NCBI GenBank assembly: GCA_964596535.1
Contig: CAZQUR010000003.1
Span: 1 to 64,000 of the forward strand
Length of the DNA: 64,000 bases
Direction: 5' to 3'
Source of the DNA: GCA-002779465 sp964596535
GTDB taxonomy: Bacteria; Desulfobacterota; Desulfobacteria; Desulfobacterales; UBA2156
The notes beneath the pieces were generated by a model. It saw nothing but the letters and a program-made list of their open reading frames with translations. It ran no database searches and was not told the DNA's origin. The first letter of the stretch is position 1, and every line of letters starts with the position of its first letter. Positions 33,803 to 42,704 of the stretch are shown in pieces. The translations under genes were made by a program, and so were the position numbers.

Positions 33803-35446
33803 TTAACGATCTTGGATTTCGCCCAGGGCGTAAGCGATGATGGTGCATTTGGGCTCGGTGAAGGCGATGCTCCCTTCCTTCATCACCACGGCCGCCACGA
33901 GTTCCTCCCCGCCGTCGCCGTCGAAATCGGCAATAAAGAAGTCCCGGACAAATCCGGAGATGGTCCGGGTCTCCCGGACAAGAGAAAGGCCGATGCCGTC
34001 CCAGGCAAGGATCTGAAACTGGGACTTGGTATACACCCGGAACCGTTCAAGGAGGGACCCGATGAGTTCGTGGTTTTTCGCGACGATGACTTCTGTTTTT
34101 CCGTCGTCATGGATATCATGGACCCATATCCGCATGGGAAGATAGCGGATGTTTTCGGCGCCGGGTTCATCTTTGGGGGCGTTGAAGTACAGGGTACTCC
34201 CGCCCAGCTTGTCGCTGCCTTTCCATAAGGGTTTTTCGGAGGCCCCGAAAATCTGAATGTGATCCCGGGGGTCATAGGCGACATACGTCCGCTCCCCGTT
34301 GTTTTGCACGTCCCCCATGGCGAAACCCAGCAGATTGGCGCCGTCTGCCGGAACCTTCCTTTCTTCCACGTAGGAACCCCCCGCCCAGTGCATTTCATAA
34401 ACATCCCCGGAAAAGGGATCCCCGATTTTGACTCGTTGTCCCAGCAATACGGGGTTTCCCGTCTGCTGCCCCACAACCCGGTAGAACCAGGGGCTATCTT
34501 CCAGAATGGGAACTAATTGTGTCCCGTTGAATTCCAACACAACGGATTTGGCCGCATTTTTTTGCAGATTGGTGGCGCTGATAAAGATCTCCGCCAAGCC
34601 GTTGCCGTTGATATCCGCCGCATCCACTCCCACGATAGAAATGAAACGCCCCAAGTCGATTTTAAAGATTTCCCGGAACCGCTTTCCCTCTTTTAAAAAG
34701 AGGCGCACCTCCGTGGGGGTGGCCACCACGGTCTCGATCTTGCCGTCGCCGTTGACGTCCCCTGCGCAGATGCCGTTGATCAGAAAATCAAAGTTGGGGC
34801 TCTTCCAAAACGAGGCCCGCGAACGCAACGTCCCGGGTGCGGGGAGGAAAATGTCCGTCCGGCCCGCATCTTGGGTATCCTGGAATCCCCCCTGGATCAA
34901 TTTTTCCGGATGCAACCGGGTTTCATCCACCGGTTGTTGGTTTTCTTCCGGTGCGGGGGGTGTTTTTTTTGCCATGGATCGTCCGAAGACCGTTTCATTG
35001 ATCTCAGAGGCCAACTGATCGAGCCTGGGGATCACTTCGTCCAGGGATGGGCTTTGTGTAAAAAACGTGCGGACCGGTTTTTCTCCCGAAAGATCGATGA
35101 CCTTGATATCGATACTGATGCTTTTTCCCAGTGCGGTGAGGCTTCCGAAAAGCACCCGGTCCGCCTGGAAAGACACCCCGATTTCCCGTGCGGTTTTCTC
35201 GGTGACGGGGCCTTTTTGTTCATCGATTTCAGGATCTTGGACCCGGAGGACCGCAACTTTGTCCTCCCACGTCAGGCGGGAGGCCATCATATCCGGAATC
35301 CCTTGCTTCAAATAGGAAAGTTCCGGGGGCGCATTAACCTGGAAGGGGAGAATGGCCACCCGCAACGGAGATGCCGCAGGCGCGTTTCCCGGGAAACAGA
35401 GTATCGGAAAAAGAAAGAAGAGGATCCAGTGTATTTTTCGGTTCAT
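33803..35446 (-). CDS. exported FG-GAP/VCBS repeat protein with TolB-like N-terminal domain
   Basis: A 547-residue protein. A signal peptide (MNRKIHWILFFLFPILCFPG, cleavage near APAA) is followed by a ~150-residue domain, LRVAILPFQVNAPPELSYLK... ADRVLFGSLTALG, of the type found in proteins that sum up lipoprotein/TolB-like pathways. A linker leads to beta-propeller-like FG-GAP repeats with calcium-binding-style DVNGDGKIE, DINGNGLAE, DIHDDGKTE and DFDGDGGEE motifs from about residue 225 to the end. AAAGGAG precedes the ATG. It is probably periplasmic or surface exposed. Exact function unknown; convergent with the porin gene. Confidence 0.8.
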   Translation of the reverse strand: MNRKIHWILFFLFPILCFPGNAPAASPLRVAILPFQVNAPPELSYLKQGIPDMMASRLTWEDKVAVLRVQDPEIDEQKGPVTEKTAREIGVSFQADRVLFGSLTALGKSISIDIKVIDLSGEKPVRTFFTQSPSLDEVIPRLDQLASEINETVFGRSMAKKTPPAPEENQQPVDETRLHPEKLIQGGFQDTQDAGRTDIFLPAPGTLRSRASFWKSPNFDFLINGICAGDVNGDGKIETVVATPTEVRLFLKEGKRFREIFKIDLGRFISIVGVDAADINGNGLAEIFISATNLQKNAAKSVVLEFNGTQLVPILEDSPWFYRVVGQQTGNPVLLGQRVKIGDPFSGDVYEMHWAGGSYVEERKVPADGANLLGFAMGDVQNNGERTYVAYDPRDHIQIFGASEKPLWKGSDKLGGSTLYFNAPKDEPGAENIRYLPMRIWVHDIHDDGKTEVIVAKNHELIGSLLERFRVYTKSQFQILAWDGIGLSLVRETRTISGFVRDFFIADFDGDGGEELVAAVVMKEGSIAFTEPKCTIIAYALGEIQDR

Positions 35447-35506
35447 GTAAAGAGGCTCCTTTTGAATCGGCTTTTGTAGAATCGGAATCGAAGTGCGGAG
35501 ATGATA

Positions 35507-36937
35507 TCATCCGTCAAGGTGCTTTGTTAATATCTCATTGAGCCGTTTGGGATCGGCCTTTCCCTTGGTTTCTTTCATGACCTGGCCCACGAAAAATCCC
35601 AACAGTTTGACTTTCCCGGATCGATATGCCGCGACTTCCCCGGTGAACCGTTCCAGAACGCGGCGGACCGCTTCCTCCAAAACAGCCGTATCGCTGACCT
35701 GGATCAGGCCGTGGGTTTCCACAATGGTCCGGGGCGGCGCTCCGGTTCGGGCCATTTCATCAAAGACCGTTTTGGCGATTTTCCGGCTGATCATCCCCTC
35801 GTCCATGAGGCTTAGGAGTTCCGCCAGAAAATGGTGGGGGATCGGAGTCTCTTCCACGGAGATCCCCCGGGCGCTGAAAAGACCCAAAAGGGGTCCCATG
35901 ATCCAGTTGCTCACGGTTTTGGGCTGCGGGAAGGTCCGCACACAGTTTTCGAAATAATCGGCCAGTTCCCGGCTGGAGGTCAAAATCTGCGCATCATAAG
36001 CAGGCAGCCCGTAAGTGTTGATGAAACGGATCTTTTTTTCATCGGGGAGCTCCGGCAGGCGTTTTCGAATCCCTTCGATCCAGTCTTCGTCCAAATGAAG
36101 GGGAAGCAGGTCCGGGTCCGGAAAGTAGCGATAATCGTGGGCTTCTTCTTTCCCCCGCATGGAACGGGTCCGGTCATGATCGGGATCGTAAAGGCGGGTT
36201 TCCTGGCGGATATGGCCCCCTTCCCGGAGAATCTCCGACTGCCGTTCGGTCTCGATCTCCAGGGCGCGTTCCACGTGCTTGAAGGAATTGAGATTTTTCA
36301 ATTCCGTGCGCGTCCCGAACGCCGCGGCCCCTTTGGCCCGGACGGAAACATTGGCGTCGCAGCGGAAGCTGCCTTCTTCCATGTTTCCGTCGCAGACGTC
36401 CAGGTAGCGGAGGATGGCCCGAAGCTGCCGGAGATACGCCCCGGCTTCTTTCGGGGAGCGGATGTCGGGTTCGCTCACGATTTCGATGAGGGGGACACCG
36501 GTCCGATTGAAATCCACCCGGGAAAGGCCCCGGTCCGGATCGTGGGTCAGCTTCCCGGCGTCTTCCTCCATGTGAATCCGTGTGATGCCGATCCGTTTCC
36601 GATGACCGTCCACGTCGATTTCCACGAATCCGTTTTGTGCCAGGGGTTCTTCATACTGGGAGATTTGATATCCCTTGGGAAGATCCGGATAGAAATAATT
36701 CTTCCGGGCGAATCGGCTGATCAAGGAAAGGGTGCAATGGGTGGCCAGCGCGGTTTTCACGGCATAGGCGACGACTTTTTTGTTGAGCACCGGCAGGACG
36801 CCGGGCATACCCAGGCACACCGGACACACATTCGTGTTCGGCGGGTTTCCGAAGGCCGTGGCGCATCCGCAAAAAATTTTGGTTTGGGTTTTCAGTTGGG
36901 CATGCACTTCAAGCCCGATGACCGCCTCGAAAGACAT
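35507..36937 (-). CDS. gatB: Asp/Glu-tRNA amidotransferase subunit B
   Basis: A 476-residue protein. I use the ATG at 36937 because the family N-terminus begins there (MSFEAVIGLEVHAQLKTQTK). The catalytic domain contains CGCATAFGNPPNTNVCPVCL (zinc-site cysteines), LPKGYQISQYEEPLAQNG and MEEDAGKLTHD. Then come the cradle domain with SFRCDANVSVR and FGTRTELKNLNSFKHVE, and the C-terminal YqeY-like tail (VGQVMKETKGKADPKRLNEI). It binds tRNA and phosphorylates the misacylated residue in GatCAB. It is separated from gatCA (11090-12851) by about 23 kb. The ribosome binding site is weak. Confidence 0.95.
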   Translation of the reverse strand: MSFEAVIGLEVHAQLKTQTKIFCGCATAFGNPPNTNVCPVCLGMPGVLPVLNKKVVAYAVKTALATHCTLSLISRFARKNYFYPDLPKGYQISQYEEPLAQNGFVEIDVDGHRKRIGITRIHMEEDAGKLTHDPDRGLSRVDFNRTGVPLIEIVSEPDIRSPKEAGAYLRQLRAILRYLDVCDGNMEEGSFRCDANVSVRAKGAAAFGTRTELKNLNSFKHVERALEIETERQSEILREGGHIRQETRLYDPDHDRTRSMRGKEEAHDYRYFPDPDLLPLHLDEDWIEGIRKRLPELPDEKKIRFINTYGLPAYDAQILTSSRELADYFENCVRTFPQPKTVSNWIMGPLLGLFSARGISVEETPIPHHFLAELLSLMDEGMISRKIAKTVFDEMARTGAPPRTIVETHGLIQVSDTAVLEEAVRRVLERFTGEVAAYRSGKVKLLGFFVGQVMKETKGKADPKRLNEILTKHLDG

Positions 36938-36974
36938 GGTGTTTTCCCGGGATTTGTATTCGTTTTGGATTTGG

Positions 36975-37003
36975 ATGTATCTTTTGTTATGATGTATAGT
37001 CAA
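36975..37003 (-). promoter_or_regulatory. candidate gatB promoter
   Basis: Minus strand: TTGACT at 37003-36998, 17-base spacer, ATACAT at 36980-36975, about 40 bases before the gatB start. This AT-rich stretch also has weaker plus-strand promoter-like sequence toward 37067. Confidence 0.4.
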
Positions 37004-37066
37004 GACCTTTTGTCGGGCAAAGCCGATGGCCCCCGAAGGGATCAACCAAGAAAAGCAAAGGAAATC

Positions 37067-37255
37067 ATGGACTTTTTTTTAAGCGTGATGGGGATGGTGA
37101 TGGTGGTGGAGGGCCTGCCGTATTTTGCCTTTCCGGAAAAGATGAAATCCTGGGTGAAAAAAATCGAAACCCTCAACGACAAAAGCCTGCGGAAATTGGG
37201 ATTGACACTGATGGTCTTGGGGGTGTTTTTCGTCTACCTGGGAACCAGGGGATAA
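37067..37255 (+). CDS. DUF2065-family small membrane protein
   Basis: A 62-residue protein with two transmembrane helices (SVMGMVMVVEGLPYFAFP near the N-terminus, and LGLTLMVLGVFFVYLGTRG at the C-terminus) flanking a basic loop (KMKSWVKKIETLNDKSLRKL). This two-helix pattern fits DUF2065, small inner-membrane proteins often found near envelope protease genes. Function unknown. It ends three bases before queA, so it is probably co-transcribed with queA and tgt. The start ATG has GCAAAGGAAATC upstream. Confidence 0.75.
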   Translation: MDFFLSVMGMVMVVEGLPYFAFPEKMKSWVKKIETLNDKSLRKLGLTLMVLGVFFVYLGTRG

Positions 37256-37258
37256 CCC

Positions 37259-38320
37259 ATGTTTGATCTTTCGGATTACGCGTACACGCTTCCCGAGGAA
37301 TGCATCGCGCTCCAACCGGCGCCCCAACGGGACCGCTCCCGCCTTTTGCTTTTGAACCGGCAAACGGGAAAGACGGCCCATTATTTTTTTTCGGATCTGC
37401 CCGACCTGTTGCGTTCCGATGATCTTGTCGTGGTCAACAATACCAAAGTCATTCCCGGGCGCCTTTTTGGAAAGAAAGCCACCGGCGGAAAGGTGGAAGT
37501 CCTCTTCCTCGACTTGCCCGCGGCCCTGGATAAATCCGGGGAAAAGGGTTTCATTGTCTGTAAATGCCTGGTTAAAAGCGCCAAGCGTCCCAAAAAAGGA
37601 ACGCGGCTTTTTTTTCATGATCACCTGGAAGGCGAAGTGACGGGGGGACAAAATGGATGCTACACGGTGGCGTTTTCTTTTGAAGGCGACTTCATGGGAC
37701 TCCTGTATCGCCTCGGGTGCGTCCCCTTGCCCCCCTATATCCGCCGGGAGTCTGGAATGCCGACCCCCGAAGATGCCAGGGCTTACCAGACCGTTTATGC
37801 CTCTTCCGAAGGGGCGGTGGCCGCCCCCACCGCCGGACTGCATTTCACTCCCGAACTTCTCACAAAACTCAAGGAAAGGGGGATCACCCTTGTTGAGATC
37901 ACCCTGCACGTGGGATACGGCACTTTTTTACCCGTCCGGAAGACGGATATCCGGGAGCACCGCATGCATCCGGAAACCTATGCCGTCTCCAAAGGGGCCG
38001 CCGGAGCGATTCGAGCGGCCAGAACCAGGGGTTCCCGCATCGTGGCGGTGGGGACCACCTGTGTCCGGACCCTGGAATTTATCTCGGATGAAACGGGAAG
38101 AATTGAATCCGGGAGGGGCCGGTGCGGCCTTTTTATTTATCCGGGGTATCGGTTCAAGGTCATCGACGGTCTTGTCACCAATTTCCATCTGCCCCAATCC
38201 ACGCTGTTGATGCTCGTGTCCGCCTTTGCCGGCCGGAAGCGGATTTTGAACGCGTACCGGGAAGCGATCCGAATGGGGTATCGGTTCTACAGCTACGGGG
38301 ATGCCATGTTGATTCTGTGA
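37259..38320 (+). CDS. queA: tRNA preQ1 ribosyltransferase-isomerase
   Basis: A 353-residue enzyme that transfers and isomerises the ribosyl part of SAM onto preQ1 in tRNA to give epoxyqueuosine. Family blocks: FDLSDYAYTLPEECIALQPA at the N-terminus, DDLVVVNNTKVIPGRL, the PLPPYIRRESGMPTPEDARA region (about 156-175), then YASSEGAVAAPTAGLHF, HVGYGTFLPV and NFHLPQSTLLMLVSAFAG. Length and order are normal. It stands directly upstream of tgt, which supplies its substrate tRNA, separated by a tandem repeat. Confidence 0.96.
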   Translation: MFDLSDYAYTLPEECIALQPAPQRDRSRLLLLNRQTGKTAHYFFSDLPDLLRSDDLVVVNNTKVIPGRLFGKKATGGKVEVLFLDLPAALDKSGEKGFIVCKCLVKSAKRPKKGTRLFFHDHLEGEVTGGQNGCYTVAFSFEGDFMGLLYRLGCVPLPPYIRRESGMPTPEDARAYQTVYASSEGAVAAPTAGLHFTPELLTKLKERGITLVEITLHVGYGTFLPVRKTDIREHRMHPETYAVSKGAAGAIRAARTRGSRIVAVGTTCVRTLEFISDETGRIESGRGRCGLFIYPGYRFKVIDGLVTNFHLPQSTLLMLVSAFAGRKRILNAYREAIRMGYRFYSYGDAMLIL

Positions 38321-38330
38321 AGACGGAAAA

Positions 38331-38430
38331 GGATCCAAGGATCCAAGGGTTCAAGGATTCGAGGGTTCAAGGATTCGAGGGTTCAAGGATTCGAGGGTTC
38401 AAGGATTCGAGGGGTCGAGGGGTCGAGGTG
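38331..38430. repeat. 16-base tandem repeat between queA and tgt
   Basis: The unit GGATTCGAGGGTTCAA occurs at 38355-38370, 38371-38386 and 38387-38402, with a variant at 38403-38418. Shorter related units lie before (GGATCCAAGG) and after (GGGGTCGA). The end of the array, GAGGTGGGAA, doubles as the ribosome binding site of tgt. A related array is at 62009-62037. Confidence 0.85.
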
Positions 38431-38434
38431 GGAA

Positions 38435-39538
38435 ATGTTTGCCGTTCAATTTCAGTGTCATGATTCGAGGGCGCGCCGGGGGGTTTTAAAAACCGGACGG
38501 GGAGAGATTCAAACGCCCGTGTTTATGCCGGTGGGAACCCTGGGAACCGTGAAGGCCCTGACTCCCGAAGATTTAAAAGCCGCCGGGGCCTCTATCCTGT
38601 TGGGAAACACCTACCACCTCTATTTGCGCCCCGGGCTGGAGGTGATCGACCGGTTTTCCGGGCTCCACGCCTTCATGCACTGGGAGCGGCCGATCCTGAC
38701 GGACAGCGGCGGGTTCCAGGTCTTTTCCCTGGCGAAGCTGGCCCGTATCACGGAAAAAGGGGTGACGTTCCAGTCCCACATCAACGGATCCGCCCATCAC
38801 CTCACCCCTGAAAAAGCGCTGGAGATCCAGCATCGCCTCGGTTCGGACATCCTCATGTGCCTGGACAACTGTGTTGCCTATCCGGCGGAAATCGACACCG
38901 TCGCCAACGGCGTGGCGCTGACCACGCACTGGGCCCGGCGCTCCAAGGCGGCCTGGGAGAAAACCGGCAACGGCGCGCTTTTCGGGATCATTCAAGGCGG
39001 CGTATGGAAAGATTTGAGGAAAAGATCCGTGGAGGAACTGGCAGCCATCGAATTCCCCGGATATGCCGTGGGCGGTTTGAGTGTGGGAGAGCCCAAAGAC
39101 GCCCTCATGGAAACCGCCGCCTTTACCCTGGAAAGGCTTCCCGAGGAGAAGCCCCGGTACGTGATGGGGGTAGGGACGCCGGAGGATCTGGTGGAACTGG
39201 TGGCGTTGGGGGCGGACATGTTCGACTGTGTCCTACCCACCCGGAACGCCCGGAACGGATCCCTTTTCACGTCTTTCGGCACGGTCAACATCTGCAACGC
39301 CGTCCACCGATTCGCCACCGGGCCCCCGGACCCGGAGTGCACCTGTTATACCTGCAAGAACTATAGTCGGGCCTATCTGCGGCATTTGTACCTGGCCAGG
39401 GAGCTTCTGGCCTACCGGCTCAATACGATCCACAATATCACGTATTATCTCAATTTGATGGCACAGATGCAAAGCGCCATTGCCCAGGGACGGTTTATGT
39501 CTTTTAAAAAAGCGTTTTACCATCGCCGGCAAATGTGA
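38435..39538 (+). CDS. tgt: tRNA-guanine transglycosylase
   Basis: A 367-residue TIM-barrel enzyme that exchanges guanine-34 of tRNAs with GUN anticodons for preQ1. It contains TPVFMPVGTLGTVKALTPED, the active-site Asp in LTDSGGFQVFSLAKL, DNCVAYPAEID, GIIQGGVWKDLR and YAVGGLSVGEPKDALMETA. The second catalytic region is VLPTRNARNGSLFTSFG, and the zinc site is ECTCYTCKNYSRAYLRHL. All catalytic elements are present. It follows queA, with the start directly after a tandem repeat that provides a purine-rich ribosome binding site. Confidence 0.96.
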   Translation: MFAVQFQCHDSRARRGVLKTGRGEIQTPVFMPVGTLGTVKALTPEDLKAAGASILLGNTYHLYLRPGLEVIDRFSGLHAFMHWERPILTDSGGFQVFSLAKLARITEKGVTFQSHINGSAHHLTPEKALEIQHRLGSDILMCLDNCVAYPAEIDTVANGVALTTHWARRSKAAWEKTGNGALFGIIQGGVWKDLRKRSVEELAAIEFPGYAVGGLSVGEPKDALMETAAFTLERLPEEKPRYVMGVGTPEDLVELVALGADMFDCVLPTRNARNGSLFTSFGTVNICNAVHRFATGPPDPECTCYTCKNYSRAYLRHLYLARELLAYRLNTIHNITYYLNLMAQMQSAIAQGRFMSFKKAFYHRRQM

Positions 39539-39642
39539 TGCGCCCGCAAAAACCTTTTCACGGGTTTGACAATTGTGATATGGTCCCCTGGACGGCCGAA
39601 AGCCCTTTTGGACAGTTACAACCCAATGGAAGGAAGCATCTC

Positions 39643-39864
39643 ATGAAAGAAAAAGTGGAAAAGGCCATTGAGAAAATCAGGCCCATGCTGGTGAGAGACG
39701 GCGGCAACGTCGAACTGGTGGAGATCGTCGACGGCGTGGTCAAGGTCCGTCTCCAGGGGGCGTGTGCCGGATGCCCCATGTCTCAGATGACCCTCAAAAA
39801 CGGCATCGAGCGTTTGATCAAGGAAGACGTTCCCGAGGTCAAGTCCGTGGTGGCGGTGGACTGA
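39643..39864 (+). CDS. NifU C-terminal-domain Fe-S scaffold protein
   Basis: A 73-residue protein: MKEKVEKAIEKIRPMLVRDG, then GNVELVEIVDGVVKVRLQGA and the CxxC motif CAGCPMSQMTLKNGIER. This is the stand-alone Nfu domain, which carries a labile [4Fe-4S] cluster bridging two subunits and delivers it to target proteins. The ATG at 39643 is preceded by GGAAGGAAGC; the frame is open further upstream but the homology begins here. It precedes an aminotransferase gene by 76 bases. Confidence 0.9.
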   Translation: MKEKVEKAIEKIRPMLVRDGGNVELVEIVDGVVKVRLQGACAGCPMSQMTLKNGIERLIKEDVPEVKSVVAVD

Positions 39865-39940
39865 CCCGATTCGAATCCCGGCCCCGATCCCGGCTTTCGC
39901 CGGAAGACCGTTTCGGTGGGGGCGGAACATGGAGGTTTTC

Positions 39941-41122
39941 ATGACGATTGCCAAGAAGATCGAGACGATGCAGGCCAAGCAATCCTGGATCCGGAAGATG
40001 TTCGAAGAAGGGGCGAGACTGAAAGCCGAACACGGCGCGCAAAATGTTTTCGATTTCAGCCTCGGAAACCCCAACATTCCGCCCCCGGAACGATTCAGGG
40101 AAGTTCTTCGGGATTTGATCGACTCCGAAAAACCGGGGGATCACGGTTACATGCCCAATGTGGGGTATCCGTTTGTACGCAACGCCGTCGCCGAATATCT
40201 TTCCCGGGAACAGGAAACGCCGGTCACCGAAGCGGAGATCATCATGACCTGCGGCGCCGCCGGTGCCCTCAACGCCGTCTTGAAGGCGATTCTGGACCCG
40301 GGAGACGAAGTCATCTGCCCGGCGCCCTATTTCGTGGAGTACAGTACCTATGCGGACAACCACGGCGGCGTGCTTCGGACCGTATCCACGCAAGACGATT
40401 TCACACTCGATTTGAACGCCGTTTCCGCTGCGGTGACGGACAAGACCAAGGCGGTTTTGATCAATTCCCCCAACAACCCCACCGGCCAGATTTATTCCGA
40501 GGAAAGCCTCCGGGCCTTAGGAAACCTGCTTTCGGAAAAGGGCCGGGCCTTGAATCGGACTCTTTTCCTGATCTCGGATGAACCCTACCGGAAGATCGTC
40601 TATGACGGGGTGCGGGTGCCGGGTATTTTTTCCTGCTACCAGGATACCGTCATCGTGACGTCGTATTCCAAGGATCTGTCCATCCCCGGGGAACGGATCG
40701 GGTTCATTGCGGTGAACCCCGCTGCCACCCATCGGCCGGCCCTTTTGGGGGGATTGGCCCTGGCCAACCGGATCCTCGGATTTGTCAATGCACCGGCGTT
40801 GATGCAGCGGGCGGTGGCCGCCCTCCAGGGTGTGACGGCGGATCTTGATGCATATGCCCGGAAACGAAAACTCCTGTGCGAAGGGCTGGCGGAGTGCGGA
40901 TACGAATTCGCCGAACCCAAGGGCGCTTTTTATCTTTTCCCCAAATCCCCCATTCCCGACGACGTGGCCTTTGTCCGCGCCCTCCAGGAAGAATTGATCC
41001 TGGCCGTGCCGGGAAGCGGGTTCATGGGCCCGGGACACTTCCGATTGGCCTTTTGCGTGGATGACGACACCATCGTCAATGCCATGCCCGGCTTCAGGCG
41101 CGCCATAAAAAAAAATCAATAA
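39941..41122 (+). CDS. class I/II pyridoxal-phosphate aminotransferase
   Basis: A 393-residue fold-type I aminotransferase of the aspartate/aromatic group. I prefer the ATG at 39941, which has GGAGG five bases upstream, over the in-frame ATG at 39929. Motifs: VFDFSLGNPNIPPPERF, DHGYMPNVGYPFVRNAVAEY, MTCGAAGALNAVLKAILDPG, LINSPNNPTGQIYSEESL, LISDEPYRKIVYDG and the PLP-binding Lys in VTSYSKDLSIPGERIGF. The substrate-binding Arg region near the C-terminus is FRLAFCVDD. It is followed after 16 bases by methylmalonyl-CoA epimerase. Substrate specificity not determinable. Confidence 0.9.
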   Translation: MTIAKKIETMQAKQSWIRKMFEEGARLKAEHGAQNVFDFSLGNPNIPPPERFREVLRDLIDSEKPGDHGYMPNVGYPFVRNAVAEYLSREQETPVTEAEIIMTCGAAGALNAVLKAILDPGDEVICPAPYFVEYSTYADNHGGVLRTVSTQDDFTLDLNAVSAAVTDKTKAVLINSPNNPTGQIYSEESLRALGNLLSEKGRALNRTLFLISDEPYRKIVYDGVRVPGIFSCYQDTVIVTSYSKDLSIPGERIGFIAVNPAATHRPALLGGLALANRILGFVNAPALMQRAVAALQGVTADLDAYARKRKLLCEGLAECGYEFAEPKGAFYLFPKSPIPDDVAFVRALQEELILAVPGSGFMGPGHFRLAFCVDDDTIVNAMPGFRRAIKKNQ

Positions 41123-41138
41123 CACCGGAGAAACACCC

Positions 41139-41540
41139 ATGAAGATTTTAAAGATCGATCATTTGGGGATTGCGGTAAAGAGCATCGATGCCGGAAAAGC
41201 CTTTTGGACGGATATTCTGGGGCTTCCCTTCGAAGGGACCGAAACGGTGGCGGAACAAAAAGTGACCACTGCCTTTTTCCCGGTGGGAGAAAGTGAAGTG
41301 GAACTTTTGGAAACCACGGCCCCTGACGGTCCCGTGGCCAAACACATCGAAAAGCGCGGGGAAGGGATCCAGCACGTGGCCTTTCGTGTGGAAAACATCG
41401 AGGAAGCGTTGGCGTTTTTAAAGGAGAACGGCGTGGCCCTCATCGACCCGGTCCCCCGGAAAGGGGCCGGCGGGGCGAAAATCGCCTTTTTACATCCCAA
41501 GGCGACAAACGGTGTCCTCGTGGAGCTTTGTGAACGGTGA
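41139..41540 (+). CDS. mce: methylmalonyl-CoA epimerase
   Basis: A 133-residue protein of the vicinal oxygen chelate fold that interconverts (S)- and (R)-methylmalonyl-CoA. Metal ligands fall in the expected places: His in KIDHLGIAVKSID, His in GIQHVAFRVENI and Glu in GVLVELCER; HPKATNGVLVEL is a family hallmark. Length is typical. It supplies the (R)-isomer to the mutase encoded at 57773-59908, or the (S)-isomer to the carboxyltransferase, although it is 16 kb away and sits behind an aminotransferase gene. Confidence 0.92.
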   Translation: MKILKIDHLGIAVKSIDAGKAFWTDILGLPFEGTETVAEQKVTTAFFPVGESEVELLETTAPDGPVAKHIEKRGEGIQHVAFRVENIEEALAFLKENGVALIDPVPRKGAGGAKIAFLHPKATNGVLVELCER

Positions 41541-41674
41541 CGGCGTTGTGAACGGTTTTATTTCGGCGCCGCGAACCCTGTGCCAACGGAGTGCACGATG
41601 CGGACGCCGCGTTGCATGGGATTCACATTTCACGATTTCATGAAACAAAAAGACGGAGAAGGGAGCCTTGAGCC

Positions 41675-42460
41675 ATGACGAGAAACGGGAAAAAAGGGTG
41701 GATACTATGCGGCGTCATGCTGTTTGTGTTGGGAGGATCTTTTCCGGCCGTCGCTCAGCAGATGGCCGCCGATTCGGACCCATGGTCCTTTTCCATCGCC
41801 CCGTATTTATGGATGGCGGGAATCGACGGGGACATCACGATTCAGGGCCAGCGGGCCTCCGTGGATGCCGCTTTTGATGACGTCTGGTCGGATCTCGATT
41901 TCGGCGGGCAGGTCCATGTGGAGGTGGGAAAGGGGCGATGGGGGGCGTTCATCGATCCCACCTATTCGGAATTGACCGTGGAGGAAAACACGGCGGCAGG
42001 GCGAATCGAGGCAGAAACCAGCATCTGGCTCCTCGAGTTCGGGGGGTATTATCGCGCCGTGGGGTTTTTTGAAAACCAACGTATCGCGCCTGAGTTTCAT
42101 CTGGATGTTCTGGGTGGTGGTCGGTTCTGGGATGTCACCGGCAAGATCAGAAGCCCCTATTTGGGGCAACCCGAACAGACGGTGGATTGGCTCGATCCTT
42201 TTATCGGGTTGCGGATCTGGGTTCCCATGACCCCGAAGGCGGCCTTCAACGCCCGGGGGGATATCGGGGGTCTGGGTGCCGGGTCGGACTTCACCTTTAA
42301 TTTCACGGCCAAATTCGGCTACGATTTTACACCCGTTTTCAGCGGATGGCTGGGATATCGGATCCTGAGCGTCGATTACGGGGACGGAAGCGGCTCCAGC
42401 CGCTTCGAGTTCGATACCACCTGGCACGGCCCCTTCGTCGGCTTCATGCTTCGGTTTTAG
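41675..42460 (+). CDS. outer-membrane beta-barrel protein, unknown function
   Basis: A 261-residue protein with a signal peptide (WILCGVMLFVLGGSFPAVA, then QQMAADSD) and alternating aromatic/polar strands (WSFSIAPYLWMAGIDGDITI, LLEFGGYYRAVGFF, FTPVFSGWLGYRILSVDYG). The C-terminal segment GPFVGFMLRF ends in Phe, the usual signal for outer-membrane insertion. It resembles the large group of small OmpW/OmpA-like barrels annotated as hypothetical outer-membrane proteins. Single gene; no neighbour gives a role. Confidence 0.75.
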   Translation: MTRNGKKGWILCGVMLFVLGGSFPAVAQQMAADSDPWSFSIAPYLWMAGIDGDITIQGQRASVDAAFDDVWSDLDFGGQVHVEVGKGRWGAFIDPTYSELTVEENTAAGRIEAETSIWLLEFGGYYRAVGFFENQRIAPEFHLDVLGGGRFWDVTGKIRSPYLGQPEQTVDWLDPFIGLRIWVPMTPKAAFNARGDIGGLGAGSDFTFNFTAKFGYDFTPVFSGWLGYRILSVDYGDGSGSSRFEFDTTWHGPFVGFMLRF

Positions 42461-42485
42461 GCGGAGCCGAAACGCACAAAACGTT

Positions 42486-42689
42486 TCAGCCCCGCGGATC
42501 AAACGGCAACGTCACCTCGAAGAGGCTTTCCCGGAATTTTCCGGCGGGAAAGACCTGTAGCGGCGCGATCATACCCATGTCCCTTTGCCCACGCCCATTG
42601 GAGGCATATCCGGATCTTTGTTTTAAGCCTTCCTTTCTTAAAATCGCTTCCCTTGACGCTGCCTTATACGGCGGATCTTGCGGGAATCG
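42486..42689 (-). pseudogene. possible C-terminal gene remnant on minus strand
   Basis: A 67-codon open stretch on the minus strand has no start codon near its upstream end and ends ...FRESLFEVTLPFDPRG. Its composition looks protein-like (QDPPYKAASREAILRKEGLK, then RSGYASNGRGQRDMGM), but I do not recognise the family. It lies in the 244-base gap between an outer-membrane gene and the radical SAM gene. It may be the tail of a displaced gene or part of a repeat. Confidence 0.25.
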
Positions 42690-42704
42690 TTACGGTTACG
42701 AAAC

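Noticed and set aside
34800..37255. Long open frames antisense to gatB and other GC-rich genes
   Set aside because: They mirror conserved genes on the opposite strand, lack ribosome binding sites and have no recognisable domains; high GC at third positions explains them.
38331..38430. Regular repeat array considered as a CRISPR
   Set aside because: Units are directly adjacent with no unique spacers and no cas genes nearby; it is a simple tandem repeat.
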